From contig JBBSHM010000002.1 of assembly GCA_038253125.1 (NCBI GenBank), forward strand, positions 1 through 64,000: a stretch of DNA of 64,000 nt. The letters run 5' to 3'. The translations under genes were made by a program, and so were the position numbers. The notes beneath the pieces are model-generated. The model did no database searches, was not told where the DNA came from, and saw nothing but the letters and a program-made list of their open reading frames with translations. Below are positions 16,838 through 24,591 of this stretch, one piece after another. How positions within the stretch are numbered: the stretch's first letter is position 1; each line of letters opens with the position of its first letter. This DNA comes from JAUJNH01 sp038253125 (GTDB lineage: Bacteria; Actinomycetota; Acidimicrobiia; Acidimicrobiales; JAUJNH01).

Positions 16838-18894
16838 ACGCCGTCCTCGGCTCGATGGGCGTGCTGCTCGGCCTGGCCGGCGCCATCGCCGGCGTGGCCG
16901 CCCTGGCCACCGGGCTCGTCACCAGGAAGGAGTCGCTGCTGCGCAGCGGGACCGTCTACGCCTTGATGGTGCTGGCCGGTGCCGTAACGGCGTTCGCGGC
17001 CATGGAGCGGGCCCTGCTCACCCACGACTTCTCCCTGAAGTACGTGGCCGACAACCACAGCCGGTCCACGCCCACCATGTACACCATCGCCTCGCTGTGG
17101 AGCCGGCTCGAAGGCTCGATCCTGCTGTGGGCGCTGATCCTGGCCGGCTACGGGGCGGCCATGGCGTGGCGCTTCCGGGCCCGCCGGGGCGACCCGGTGG
17201 TGGCGTGGGCCACGCTGGTCGTGCTGTCGGTGTCGATCTTCTTCTTCGCCCTGCTGGCGGGCCCGGCCGACCCGTTCGGCACGGTGCGGCCGGTGCCGCT
17301 CAACGGGCCGGGCCCCAACCCGCTGCTGCAGAACCACCCGCTGATGCTGGTCCACCCGCCGATCCTGTACCTCGGCTACGTCGGCTTCACCGTGCCGTTC
17401 GCCTTTGCCATCGCCGCCCTGGCCACCGGACGCCTGGGGGAGGGCTGGCTGGTCGAGACCCGGCGCTGGACCTTGCTGGCCTGGGGGTGCCTGACCATCG
17501 GCATCGCCATGGGCGCCTGGTGGAGCTATGAGGTGCTGGGCTGGGGCGGCTTCTGGGCGTGGGACCCGGTGGAGAACGCGTCGTTCCTGCCGTGGCTCAC
17601 CGCCACCGCCTACCTCCACTCGGTGATGGTGCAGGAGCGCAGGGGGATGTTGCGGGTCTGGAACCTGTCGCTGCTGTGCGCCACGTTCGCCCTCACCATC
17701 CTCGGCACGTTCCTGACCCGCTCGGGCGTACTCGAGAGCGTCCACGCCTTCTCGAACAGCAGCATCGGCCACTGGATCCTGGCCTTCTTCGCCGTGATCG
17801 TCGTCGTGGTGATCGGCCTCATCGGCTGGCGGGGCGACCGCCTGCGCTCACCCGGCACCATCGACAGCCCGGTGAGCCGCGAGGGCGCCTTCCTGATCAA
17901 CAACCTGCTGTTCGCCGCCTTTGCCTTCGTCGTGCTGCTCGGCACCGTCTTCCCCCTCGTCACCGAGGCGCTGAAGGGCGACCGCATCACGGTGGGCCGG
18001 CCCTACTTCGACCGGATGTCGGCGCCAATCGCCGTGTCGCTGCTGTTCCTCATGGCCGTGGCGCCGGTGCTGCCGTGGCGCAAGGCGTCGGCCGAGACCC
18101 TGCGCACCCGGATGCAGTGGCCGCTCACCTTCGCCGTGGCCGTCACCGTGGTGCTGGCCGCCTCCGGCCTGCGGGGCTGGCTGGCCCTCCTGGCCTTCTT
18201 CCTGGGTGGCCTGGGCGGCGGCTCCGCCGTGCGCCAGCTGATCCTGGCCACCCGACGCAACGGCTGGCGGGGCCTGGTCGGCCGCACCAACGGCGGGATG
18301 GTCGTGCACATCGGCGTCGTTCTGATCGCCGTGGCCTTCGCAGCCAGCGCCGCCTACGCCTCGCGGGCCGAGGTGAGCCTGACCGAGGGCCAGAGCACCA
18401 CCGTCGGCGGCCACAAGGTCACCTACCTCGGCACCGACACCCGGCGCTTCGCCGCCAGCAACCCAAAGGCGGCCGTGGTCACCGCCCGCCTGCGGGTCGA
18501 CGACGGGCGGGTGTACGTGCCGGCCATCACCCAGTATCGCACCCAGACCCAGGGCATCGGCACCCCGTCGGTGCGCACCGGCCTGCTCGAGGACGTGTAC
18601 ACCACCCTGGTCCAGGCGCCCTCCGAGCCGGGCGGCCCGGCCACCATCGGCGTGCTCGTGCACCCGCTCACCGTCTGGCTGTGGATCGGAGCCGGCCTGA
18701 TGGGGCTCGGCACGATGCTCGCCGCCTTCCGGGTCGGCCGGCCCATCCCCCCGGTCACCCCCCGCCCACCCCCGCCGACGGGCCGCCGCCAGCCCGAGCG
18801 CCCCCGCGCTGGCGGCCCCAAGCGCCAGCTGGACCGGGTCCCGGTGGGCGCCCGCGACCGCACGCTCACCACCCCTGGCAAAGCCACCCCGTGA
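16834..18894 (+). CDS. ccmF: Cytochrome c heme lyase subunit CcmF
   Basis: 686 residues with about 14-15 helices. The WWD domain GGFWAWDPVENASFLPWL, preceded by HPPILYLGYVGF and ending LTRSGVLESVHAF, is diagnostic. CcmF joins heme from CcmE to the CXXCH motif of apocytochrome c. Overlaps ccmE as GTGA and the thioredoxin gene as GTGA. The C-terminal ~45 residues are Pro/Arg rich. No separate CcmF N/C split is present. Confidence 0.95.
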   Translation: MNAVLGSMGVLLGLAGAIAGVAALATGLVTRKESLLRSGTVYALMVLAGAVTAFAAMERALLTHDFSLKYVADNHSRSTPTMYTIASLWSRLEGSILLWALILAGYGAAMAWRFRARRGDPVVAWATLVVLSVSIFFFALLAGPADPFGTVRPVPLNGPGPNPLLQNHPLMLVHPPILYLGYVGFTVPFAFAIAALATGRLGEGWLVETRRWTLLAWGCLTIGIAMGAWWSYEVLGWGGFWAWDPVENASFLPWLTATAYLHSVMVQERRGMLRVWNLSLLCATFALTILGTFLTRSGVLESVHAFSNSSIGHWILAFFAVIVVVVIGLIGWRGDRLRSPGTIDSPVSREGAFLINNLLFAAFAFVVLLGTVFPLVTEALKGDRITVGRPYFDRMSAPIAVSLLFLMAVAPVLPWRKASAETLRTRMQWPLTFAVAVTVVLAASGLRGWLALLAFFLGGLGGGSAVRQLILATRRNGWRGLVGRTNGGMVVHIGVVLIAVAFAASAAYASRAEVSLTEGQSTTVGGHKVTYLGTDTRRFAASNPKAAVVTARLRVDDGRVYVPAITQYRTQTQGIGTPSVRTGLLEDVYTTLVQAPSEPGGPATIGVLVHPLTVWLWIGAGLMGLGTMLAAFRVGRPIPPVTPRPPPPTGRRQPERPRAGGPKRQLDRVPVGARDRTLTTPGKATP

Positions 18895-19496
18895 GCCAGG
18901 TCACCGAGGTGAGGGGAGCGGGCGAGCCGGCTGGCGCCCCCGACGCCCCACGGGGAAAGCGGAGCGTGCTCTTCGCGGTGATCCTGGCGGCCGTGGTGCT
19001 CGGCGCCTTTGTCGTGCTGCTCGTCGGGGCCAAGGAGCCGGACAGCCGCAGCACCGTCGTCGGCAAGCCGGCTCCGTCGATCGACCGGGCCTTCGGCACG
19101 CTGAAGGGCGGCGACCGGGTGAGCCTGGCCGACTTCCGGGGCCGCTACGTGGTCCTCAACTTCTTCGCCTCCTGGTGCACTCCGTGCGTCACCGAGCACC
19201 CCGAGCTGGTCCGCTTCCAGAAGCAGCACGCCGCCCTGGGCGACGCCACCGTGGTGCAGGTGCTGTACAGCGACAAGCCGGCGGCGGCCCGGCAGTTCTT
19301 CGCCGAGCGGGGCGACGGCGGCTGGCCGGTCCTGATCGACGACGAGGGTCGCTTCGCCCTGGACTACGGCGTGACCGGACCGCCCACCTCGTTCCTGATC
19401 GACCCGCAGGGCTTCGTGCTGGCCAGTGTGAAGAGCGCCATCGACCAGGCCGGGCTCGAGGACCTCCTCAACCGGGCGAAGCAGGGTCGGCCCTAG
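18891..19496 (+). CDS. ccmG: CcmG/TlpA-like membrane-anchored thioredoxin
   Basis: 201 residues from GTG 18891. A single membrane anchor (SVLFAVILAAVVLGAFVVLLV) is followed by a thioredoxin domain with FFASWCTPCV (Cys96, Cys99) and the cis-proline region GVTGPPTSFLI. It reduces the cysteines of apocytochrome c and receives electrons from CcdA. Overlaps ccmF by 4 bp; ccmH follows immediately after its stop. Confidence 0.92.
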   Translation: MSQVTEVRGAGEPAGAPDAPRGKRSVLFAVILAAVVLGAFVVLLVGAKEPDSRSTVVGKPAPSIDRAFGTLKGGDRVSLADFRGRYVVLNFFASWCTPCVTEHPELVRFQKQHAALGDATVVQVLYSDKPAAARQFFAERGDGGWPVLIDDEGRFALDYGVTGPPTSFLIDPQGFVLASVKSAIDQAGLEDLLNRAKQGRP

Positions 19497-19958
19497 GTGC
19501 GGCGCTGGCTGCCCCTGGCCCTTCTCGGCGCCCTGTTGGTCTTCGCCCTGGCCCTCGCCGCCCGGCCCCAGGTGGACCACAGCGAGGCGGCCCGGGTCAC
19601 CCGCATCGCCAGCGAGGTGCGCTGCCCCACCTGCCGGGGACAGTCGGCGGCCGAGTCCGACGCCGAGGCGGCCACCGCCGTCAAGACCTTCATCCGTGAG
19701 CGGCTCGGCCAGGGGGCCAGCGACGCCCAGGTCAAGGCCGAGCTGGCTGACCGCTTCGGCACCAGCATCCTGCTGCGGCCACCGGCGTCGGGGGTGAGCG
19801 GGCTGGTCTGGGCGCTTCCGGTAGCCGCCTTCATCCTGGCCGCCGGCGGGCTGGCCTACGCCTTTTGGCGGTGGCGGTCGCGGGGGCTCCGCCAGGCCAG
19901 CGACGAGGACGTCGTGCTGGTGGCGCGAGCGAGGCGGACGTGGGAACGCACGGGCTGA
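19497..19958 (+). CDS. ccmH: Cytochrome c maturation protein CcmH
   Basis: 153 residues from GTG 19497, starting right after the ccmG stop. Signal/anchor helix at 5-22, redox motif RCPTC (Cys43, Cys46) inside the three-helix bundle, then a second helix (LVWALPVAAFILAAGGLAYAF). The CcmH role is thiol-disulfide exchange with the apocytochrome at the lyase. It overlaps the next gene by 19 bp. Confidence 0.92.
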   Translation: MRRWLPLALLGALLVFALALAARPQVDHSEAARVTRIASEVRCPTCRGQSAAESDAEAATAVKTFIRERLGQGASDAQVKAELADRFGTSILLRPPASGVSGLVWALPVAAFILAAGGLAYAFWRWRSRGLRQASDEDVVLVARARRTWERTG

Positions 19959-20968
19959 GGGTCGAGCTTGAGGAGGAGCGCGACTTCCTTCTCCGCTCGC
20001 TCGACGACCTGGAGGCCGAACGGGCCGGGGGCGACCTGGAGGAAGACGACTACCGCAGCCTCCAGGGCGACTACACCGCCCGGGCGGCGACAGTCCTGCG
20101 CCGCCTGCAGCACCTCGAGGAGCCGGCCGAGGCGGCGCCGGCCGGGGGCAAGGCCCCGTGCGATGGGCGAGTCGATGGCCCCGCCGCTGGCCCAGCCGAT
20201 CACAGCGGGAGCCCAGACGCTCACAGCGGGAGCCCAGACGGTGGCCATGGGAGCCCAGACGACGGGCATGGGAACCCCCCCGTGGAAACCGGTCACGTCG
20301 ACGCGGGGGCGTCACCGGCTCGGTCCACCTCGGGCCGCCGCCGTACACGGTGGCCGCTGGTGCTCAGCGTCGTGGCCACCATCGCGCTGGCTGCCGGCTC
20401 GGGCTACCTGGTCACCCGGTCCTCGGGCGAGCGGCGGCCGGACCAGGGGGTCTCGGGAGGGCCCGACAGCTCGCCCAGCGCCCTGCTGCGGGAGGCCATC
20501 ACCCTCGACAACGGCGGCAAGCTGCTGGACGCGGCCAAGCTGTACGACGCCGTGCTGGCCAAGGAGCCGGAGAACGTGATCGCCCTCACCCGGCGCGGCT
20601 GGCTCGTCGGGCTGTCAGGCCGCCAGGCCGGCAACGTCGAGCTGCTGCAGGCCGGCCTCGGCTACCTCGACCGTGCTGTCAAGATCGACCCCAGCTACGC
20701 CGACGCCCACGCCTACCGGGGCTTGGTGATCGGGGCCTTGGGCCGGCCGGGCGACGCCGGCTGTGAGTTCCGGCTGTGGCTCGCCGTAGCCCCGCCCGAC
20801 GACGAGCGGCGGCCGGCCATCGAGGGGGTGCTCGACGAGGCCACCACCCAGGCCGGCGGCAAGCTGCCCGAGTGCCCCAAGCCTCCCCTTCCGGGTCCCG
20901 TCGCCGTCCCGCCCGTTCCCCCGCCTGCCCCCCCGACGGCGGCGAGCCCGTCGACCACGATCCCCTAA
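19940..20968 (+). CDS. CcmI-like TPR protein
   Basis: 342 residues from GTG 19940. The N-terminal part (ELEEERDFLLRSLDDLEAER, LEEDDYRSLQGDY) is a coiled coil like that following the first helix of CcmI. A repeat-rich linker (HSGSPD/GHGSPDD) follows, then one membrane helix (WPLVLSVVATIALAAGSGYL) and a C-terminal region with TPR character (LLDAAKLYDAVLAKEPENVIAL, DPSYADAHAYRG) ending in a Pro tail. CcmI-type proteins capture apocytochrome c. The order of elements (coiled coil before a single helix) differs from proteobacterial CcmI, so equivalence is an inference from domain content and position. Confidence 0.75.
   Translation: MGTHGLRVELEEERDFLLRSLDDLEAERAGGDLEEDDYRSLQGDYTARAATVLRRLQHLEEPAEAAPAGGKAPCDGRVDGPAAGPADHSGSPDAHSGSPDGGHGSPDDGHGNPPVETGHVDAGASPARSTSGRRRTRWPLVLSVVATIALAAGSGYLVTRSSGERRPDQGVSGGPDSSPSALLREAITLDNGGKLLDAAKLYDAVLAKEPENVIALTRRGWLVGLSGRQAGNVELLQAGLGYLDRAVKIDPSYADAHAYRGLVIGALGRPGDAGCEFRLWLAVAPPDDERRPAIEGVLDEATTQAGGKLPECPKPPLPGPVAVPPVPPPAPPTAASPSTTIP
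20203..20270 (+). repeat. Imperfect ~21-bp tandem repeats in the ccmI-like gene
   Basis: Segments of the form CACAGCGGGAGCCCAGACG recur about four times with drift, encoding HSGSPDA, HSGSPDG, HGSPDD and HGNPP. All are in frame and form the linker before the membrane helix. Confidence 0.7.
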
Positions 20969-21024
20969 TGGGCCCGAGGTCGAGCCGACGTGTCGATCCC
21001 GCCGGGCGCGGGTAGTCGCCCAGG

Positions 21025-21579
21025 ATGGAGACAACCACGGTGGATGCTGGCGACCACGGGCCGGCCCGGGTGGTCGACTCGGTTCGCAGCCGCCTCGAGC
21101 ACGAGGAGGAGGAGCACGCCCACGGGACCGAGAGGCCCATCGGCGGCTACATGGTGCTGCTCGGCTCATACGCCCTGATGGTGCTCAGCCTCGGGATCGT
21201 CGTCCGCCGCCGCCGGCACATGCCCGTTCGGCCGGCCCCCGCCGACCTCGCCCTCGTCGCCGTGGCCACCCACAAGATCTCGCGGATGCTGTCGAAGGAC
21301 ACTGTGCTGGCGGCGGTGAGGATGCCCTTCACCCGCTTCGAGGAGGCGGCGGGGGAGGGAGAGGTGAACGAGTCGGTCCGGGGGCACGGTCTGCGTCACG
21401 CCATCGGCGAGCTGCTCACCTGCCCCTTCTGCCTGGCCCAGTGGGTGGCCACCGGGTTCACGTTCGGCCTGCTTCTGGCTCCCCGGGCCACCCGGCAGGT
21501 GGCCGCGGTCTTCTGCGCGGTAACGGCCAGCGACTACCTGCAGCTGGCTTACGCCGCCGCCGAGAAGACCGCCGAATGA
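21025..21579 (+). CDS. DUF1360 membrane protein
   Basis: 184 residues from ATG 21025. After a charged N-terminus there is a helix (MVLLGSYALMVLSLGIVV), then ATHKISRMLSKDTV and GELLTCPFCLAQWVATG, the hallmarks of DUF1360. The CPFC pair could be redox or metal active. Homologs in Bacillus are linked to spores, but no role is established in actinobacteria. It follows the ccm cluster by 56 bp and is followed by a terminator-like hairpin. Confidence 0.8.
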   Translation: METTTVDAGDHGPARVVDSVRSRLEHEEEEHAHGTERPIGGYMVLLGSYALMVLSLGIVVRRRRHMPVRPAPADLALVAVATHKISRMLSKDTVLAAVRMPFTRFEEAAGEGEVNESVRGHGLRHAIGELLTCPFCLAQWVATGFTFGLLLAPRATRQVAAVFCAVTASDYLQLAYAAAEKTAE

Positions 21580-21590
21580 CCCCGTCCCTG

Positions 21591-21628
21591 CTACAAGGGA
21601 ACCTTGTGGTCTGACCCTTCTCCTTTTT
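21591..21628 (+). terminator. Rho-independent terminator candidate
   Basis: CTACAAGG (21591-21598) pairs with CCTTGTGG (21602-21609) around a GAA loop, with a T-rich run (CTCCTTTTT) ending at 21628. It lies 12 bp after the DUF1360 stop, between convergent genes. Confidence 0.6.
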
Positions 21629-21643
21629 AGGATCCATGGTGGG

Positions 21644-22318
21644 TCACGGGCCGGCGGTGACCAGGGCGATGGCGAGGCCGTCGTGGCCCTTGCTGCCCAC
21701 GGTCTGGATGGCGGTGGCGCTCACCCGCGGCGCGGACGCCAGCAGCTGGTGGAGCCGGCGGGTGCCTTGAATGTCGGGGTCTTCGCTGTCGGCGTCGATG
21801 ACGGCGCCCCGGCGGACGACGTTGTCGACGATGATCACGGTCCCGGGGCGCGACAGCTGCAGCGCCCAGGTGAAGTAGTCGGGGTTGTTGGCCTTGTCGG
21901 CGTCGATGAAGATGAGGTCGAACGGCCCGCTTCCCTCGGATGCGAGCTGCGGAAGCGTGTCAAGCGCCCGACCCAGGCGCACCTCGACGATCCCCGCCAG
22001 ACCGGCGTTGGCGATGTTGGAGGTGGCGACCTCGGCGTGGCCGGGATCGGCCTCGAGCGTGACGAGGCGGCCGCCGCCAGGCAGCGCCCGGGCCAGCCAG
22101 ATGGTGCTGTAGCCCCCCAGCGTGCCGATCTCCAGGATGGACATGGCCCCGTGGATCTGCGCCAGCAGCGCCAGGAGCTTCCCCTGGTTGGGCGCCACCT
22201 GGATCTGCGGCAGGCCGGCGGCGACGCTGGCCGCCAGCGCCGAATCCAGCGCCGGGTCGGGCGGCACGAGCAGGTCTGTGATGTAGCGGTCCACGGCCGT
22301 CCACAGCTCTTCGGTCAC
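21644..22318 (-). CDS. O-methyltransferase (family 3)
   Basis: 224 residues from GTG 22318, the usual length of the family. The SAM-binding motif EIGTLGGYSTIWLA, the acidic FDLIFIDADK motif and VIIVDNVVRRGAV are those of cation-dependent catechol/caffeoyl-CoA-type O-methyltransferases. The physiological substrate is not visible; small aromatic diols are typical. The gene starts 34 bp after the cysteine desulfurase stop on the same strand and is probably co-transcribed with it. Confidence 0.9.
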   Translation of the reverse strand: MTEELWTAVDRYITDLLVPPDPALDSALAASVAAGLPQIQVAPNQGKLLALLAQIHGAMSILEIGTLGGYSTIWLARALPGGGRLVTLEADPGHAEVATSNIANAGLAGIVEVRLGRALDTLPQLASEGSGPFDLIFIDADKANNPDYFTWALQLSRPGTVIIVDNVVRRGAVIDADSEDPDIQGTRRLHQLLASAPRVSATAIQTVGSKGHDGLAIALVTAGP

Positions 22319-22352
22319 CGTTCCTCGATCCACTCGGGTCTGCACATGCTGG

Positions 22353-23480
22353 TCATCGGTCGACCGGTCCGCGGCGGAGAGCCTGGAGCGACTCCAGGAC
22401 CTGGGGCAGGGCGGCGAGAAAGGTGGAGACGTCCTCGTCGCTGGTGCTCCAGCCCACGCTGGCCCGTAGGCTGCGCTCGGCGTCCGCGCCCATGGCCTCG
22501 AGCACCGGCGACGGCTCGAGCAGCTCGGACGAGCACGACGAGCCCGAGTGGACGGCGATGCCAGCCTGGTCGAGGCCGAGAAGGACCGGCTCGGCCTCGA
22601 TTCCTTCCAGGCCGAAGCAGGCGATGTGGGGCAGCCGGGCCTCAGGGGTGAAGCGGCGGACGCCGGCAACCGCCGCCGCACCGCCGAGGAGGCGCTCGGT
22701 CAGGGCGTGCTGGCGGGCTCCCTCTGCGGCCGGGTCGAGCTGCTCGAGGGCGGCGGCGAAGCCAACGGCGCCGGCCACGTTCTCAAGCCCCGCCCTACGG
22801 GCCCGCTCCTGGGCGCCACCGACCAGCAGCGGATCGAGGCGAAGGCCCCGCCGTACGAGCAGGGCTCCGACGCCCCGGGGACCGCCCAGCTTGTGGGCGC
22901 TGACCGACACCAGGTCGGCACCGGTGGCGGCGAAGTCGATCCGGACCCGACCGGCGGCCTGGGCGGCGTCGACGTGCACCAGAGCCCCGGCCCGGCGGGC
23001 GGCGGCCACCACCTCGGCCACGGGCTGGAGGGTGCCCACCTCGTGGTTACCCCATTGCACGTTGACCAGCGCCACCCCGTCCAGGACGACGTCATCGATC
23101 GACAGGCGGCCGGTGTCATCGACCGGCGGCTCCACCACGCCACCACCGGCCCGGGCCGCCCACTCGCGCACGGAGGAGTGCTCGACGGCGGCGGCTACCA
23201 CAGCGCCCGCCGGGTTTCGGCGGATGGCGCCCCAAGTGCCCATGGCCACGGCCTCGGTGGCCCCGCTCGTGAACACCACCTCCCGGCTAGCCCGGCATCC
23301 GAGGGCGGCGGCTATCCGCTCCCGGGCGTCCTCCAGCGCAGCCCGGGCCATCCGCCCCTCGGTGTGCACCCGCCCGGGGTCGGCGGCGCTGAGCCACGGT
23401 GCCATGGCCTCGGCCACCGCAGGCAGGAGGGGCGAGGTGGAGGCGTGATCCAGGTAATGACGGGCCGCGCTCACTGGCAT
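22353..23480 (-). CDS. Cysteine desulfurase (NifS/IscS-like)
   Basis: 375 residues from ATG 23480. Class V aminotransferase fold: DHASTSPL, TSGATEAVAMG, EHSSVREWA, and the PLP lysine Lys197 in SAHKLGGPRG. The persulfide cysteine is Cys316 in SGSSCSSE. It removes sulfur from cysteine for Fe-S clusters, thiolated tRNA or cofactors. The flexible Cys loop resembles group I (IscS/NifS) rather than SufS enzymes. It lies downstream of a SufR-like regulator and across from mrp, forming an Fe-S gene neighbourhood. Confidence 0.9.
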   Translation of the reverse strand: MPVSAARHYLDHASTSPLLPAVAEAMAPWLSAADPGRVHTEGRMARAALEDARERIAAALGCRASREVVFTSGATEAVAMGTWGAIRRNPAGAVVAAAVEHSSVREWAARAGGGVVEPPVDDTGRLSIDDVVLDGVALVNVQWGNHEVGTLQPVAEVVAAARRAGALVHVDAAQAAGRVRIDFAATGADLVSVSAHKLGGPRGVGALLVRRGLRLDPLLVGGAQERARRAGLENVAGAVGFAAALEQLDPAAEGARQHALTERLLGGAAAVAGVRRFTPEARLPHIACFGLEGIEAEPVLLGLDQAGIAVHSGSSCSSELLEPSPVLEAMGADAERSLRASVGWSTSDEDVSTFLAALPQVLESLQALRRGPVDR

Positions 23481-23548
23481 GCGGGCACCCTCGATCGGCT
23501 GCCGATCGTCACGCGTGTCCCATGGCCCCGGTAGAAACCCGCCCCGTA

Positions 23549-23715
23549 CGCCCGGGCACTAACGGTTGCGGAGACGTCACCTTCTGCCCGGGCGCAACCC
23601 ACCCACCTTCTGCCCCGGCAGTACCGGTTGCGGGGACGCCACGTGGTGCCCGGGCACAACCGGCCCACCTTCTGCCCGGGCAGAACCGGTCGCCGCCACC
23701 TACGCCGGGCCCGGG
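23549..23715. repeat. Array of imperfect palindromic repeats
   Basis: Five palindromic cores (centres CCCGGG or CCCCGG) occur in 160 bp. Most follow CACCTTCTG; the best is the perfect 16-bp palindrome TTCTGCCCGGGCAGAA near 23671, and another is GTGCCCGGGCAC near 23646. Cores are joined by ACCGGTTGCGGGGACG. Spacing alternates roughly between 26 and 36 bp. The array fills the space between the SufR-like gene stop and the cysteine desulfurase start. Confidence 0.75.
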
Positions 23716-23757
23716 CCGTCTGACGTGGTGACGGCGAGGCGTCGGCCAGCTCAGAAG

Positions 23758-24570
23758 TCACACCAGGGTGATGCAGGTGGCGTCGCCGCGGGCCCTGCTG
23801 GTCTCCTGCTCGGGCGAGCGGTCGACGCCCAGGCCGGCCAGCATGCCCCGCACCATGCCGCGGTCCACTGCGCACAGCACGGGGTGCTGTGACGCCGTGG
23901 TGCCGAACGGGCAGTTGTCGGCGATCACGGCGATGAGCCCGTCTCTGGTCTCGGCGTGGGCGGCGAAGCCGTGGGCGGTCAGGGCGTCGGCCACGGCGTG
24001 GAGTGCGGCCCTGACGTCACGCACAGCCTCGGCGCCCGGCTCTGCAGCCACCTCGGCCCCGTCTTCCCCGCTCTGGGGGGCCGCTCGGGTCCCGGCCATG
24101 GAGGCGGCGAGAGCTCGGCCGTAGTCCTCGCCTACCTGCTCGGCCATGGCCTCGGCCTGCTCGCGGGGCAGCAGGCCGAGCGCTCTGCCGAGGAGGGTGA
24201 TGATGAGGTCGTCGCGGCGGGCGGGGAAGCCGGTGGTGCCCGCCGACGCCGCCGCCGCCACGTCGACCGGCACGCGGTAGCGCTTGGCGGGCCGGCCGGC
24301 GGCCCGGCCCTCGGTGCGGTCGACGAACACCTCGAGGTAGGTGGAGGTGGTCAGCTTGTCCAGGTGGTGGCGGGCCACGTTCGGGTGCAGGCCCAGGTGC
24401 TCGGCGGCCTCGGCCGCCGTCACCCCGGGGTCGCCGACGTCGCGGGCGAGGAGCCAGGCCGCCCGCCGGGTGGGGTCACCAAAGGCGTTGGTGATGGCGG
24501 CGACGTCAGCCCCGAAGGCCCGGTGCTCGTCGAGCTCGGCGCCGGCGGCGGCCGGCTGGGTACTGGCCAC
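23758..24570 (-). CDS. SufR-like Fe-S cluster responsive HTH regulator
   Basis: 270 residues from GTG 24570. N-terminal winged helix of ArsR type (ITNAFGDPTRRAAWLLARDV, AAEAAEHLGLHPNVARHHLD). The C-terminal domain has Cys220 in DNCPFG, Cys233 in VLCAVDRG and Cys266 in GDATCITLV. The 13-residue gap between the first two equals that of cyanobacterial SufR (C164/C177), whose cysteines hold an Fe-S cluster. It would repress Fe-S assembly genes when clusters are plentiful. Its start is only 21 bp from the divergent mrp start, so the intergenic region must carry both promoters. Residues ~140-155 (TRAAPQSGEDG) come from a 33-bp repeat copy. Confidence 0.65.
   Translation of the reverse strand: MASTQPAAAGAELDEHRAFGADVAAITNAFGDPTRRAAWLLARDVGDPGVTAAEAAEHLGLHPNVARHHLDKLTTSTYLEVFVDRTEGRAAGRPAKRYRVPVDVAAAASAGTTGFPARRDDLIITLLGRALGLLPREQAEAMAEQVGEDYGRALAASMAGTRAAPQSGEDGAEVAAEPGAEAVRDVRAALHAVADALTAHGFAAHAETRDGLIAVIADNCPFGTTASQHPVLCAVDRGMVRGMLAGLGVDRSPEQETSRARGDATCITLV
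24061..24094. repeat. Copy of the 33-bp repeat in the SufR-like gene
   Basis: The plus strand reads TCTTCCCCGCTCTGG then GGGCCGCTCGGGTCCCG, close to the ligase unit CCTCCCCGCTCGGTGGGGCC and GCTCGGG. It encodes part of a low-complexity insert between the DNA-binding and cysteine domains. Confidence 0.5.
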
Positions 24571-24591
24571 GAGCCGATAGTGTAAATCGCC

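Noticed and set aside
21642..21662. GGTCAC...GTGACC palindrome as a CRP-type site
   Set aside because: It overlaps the O-methyltransferase stop codon region at a convergent 3' end, where an operator is unlikely.
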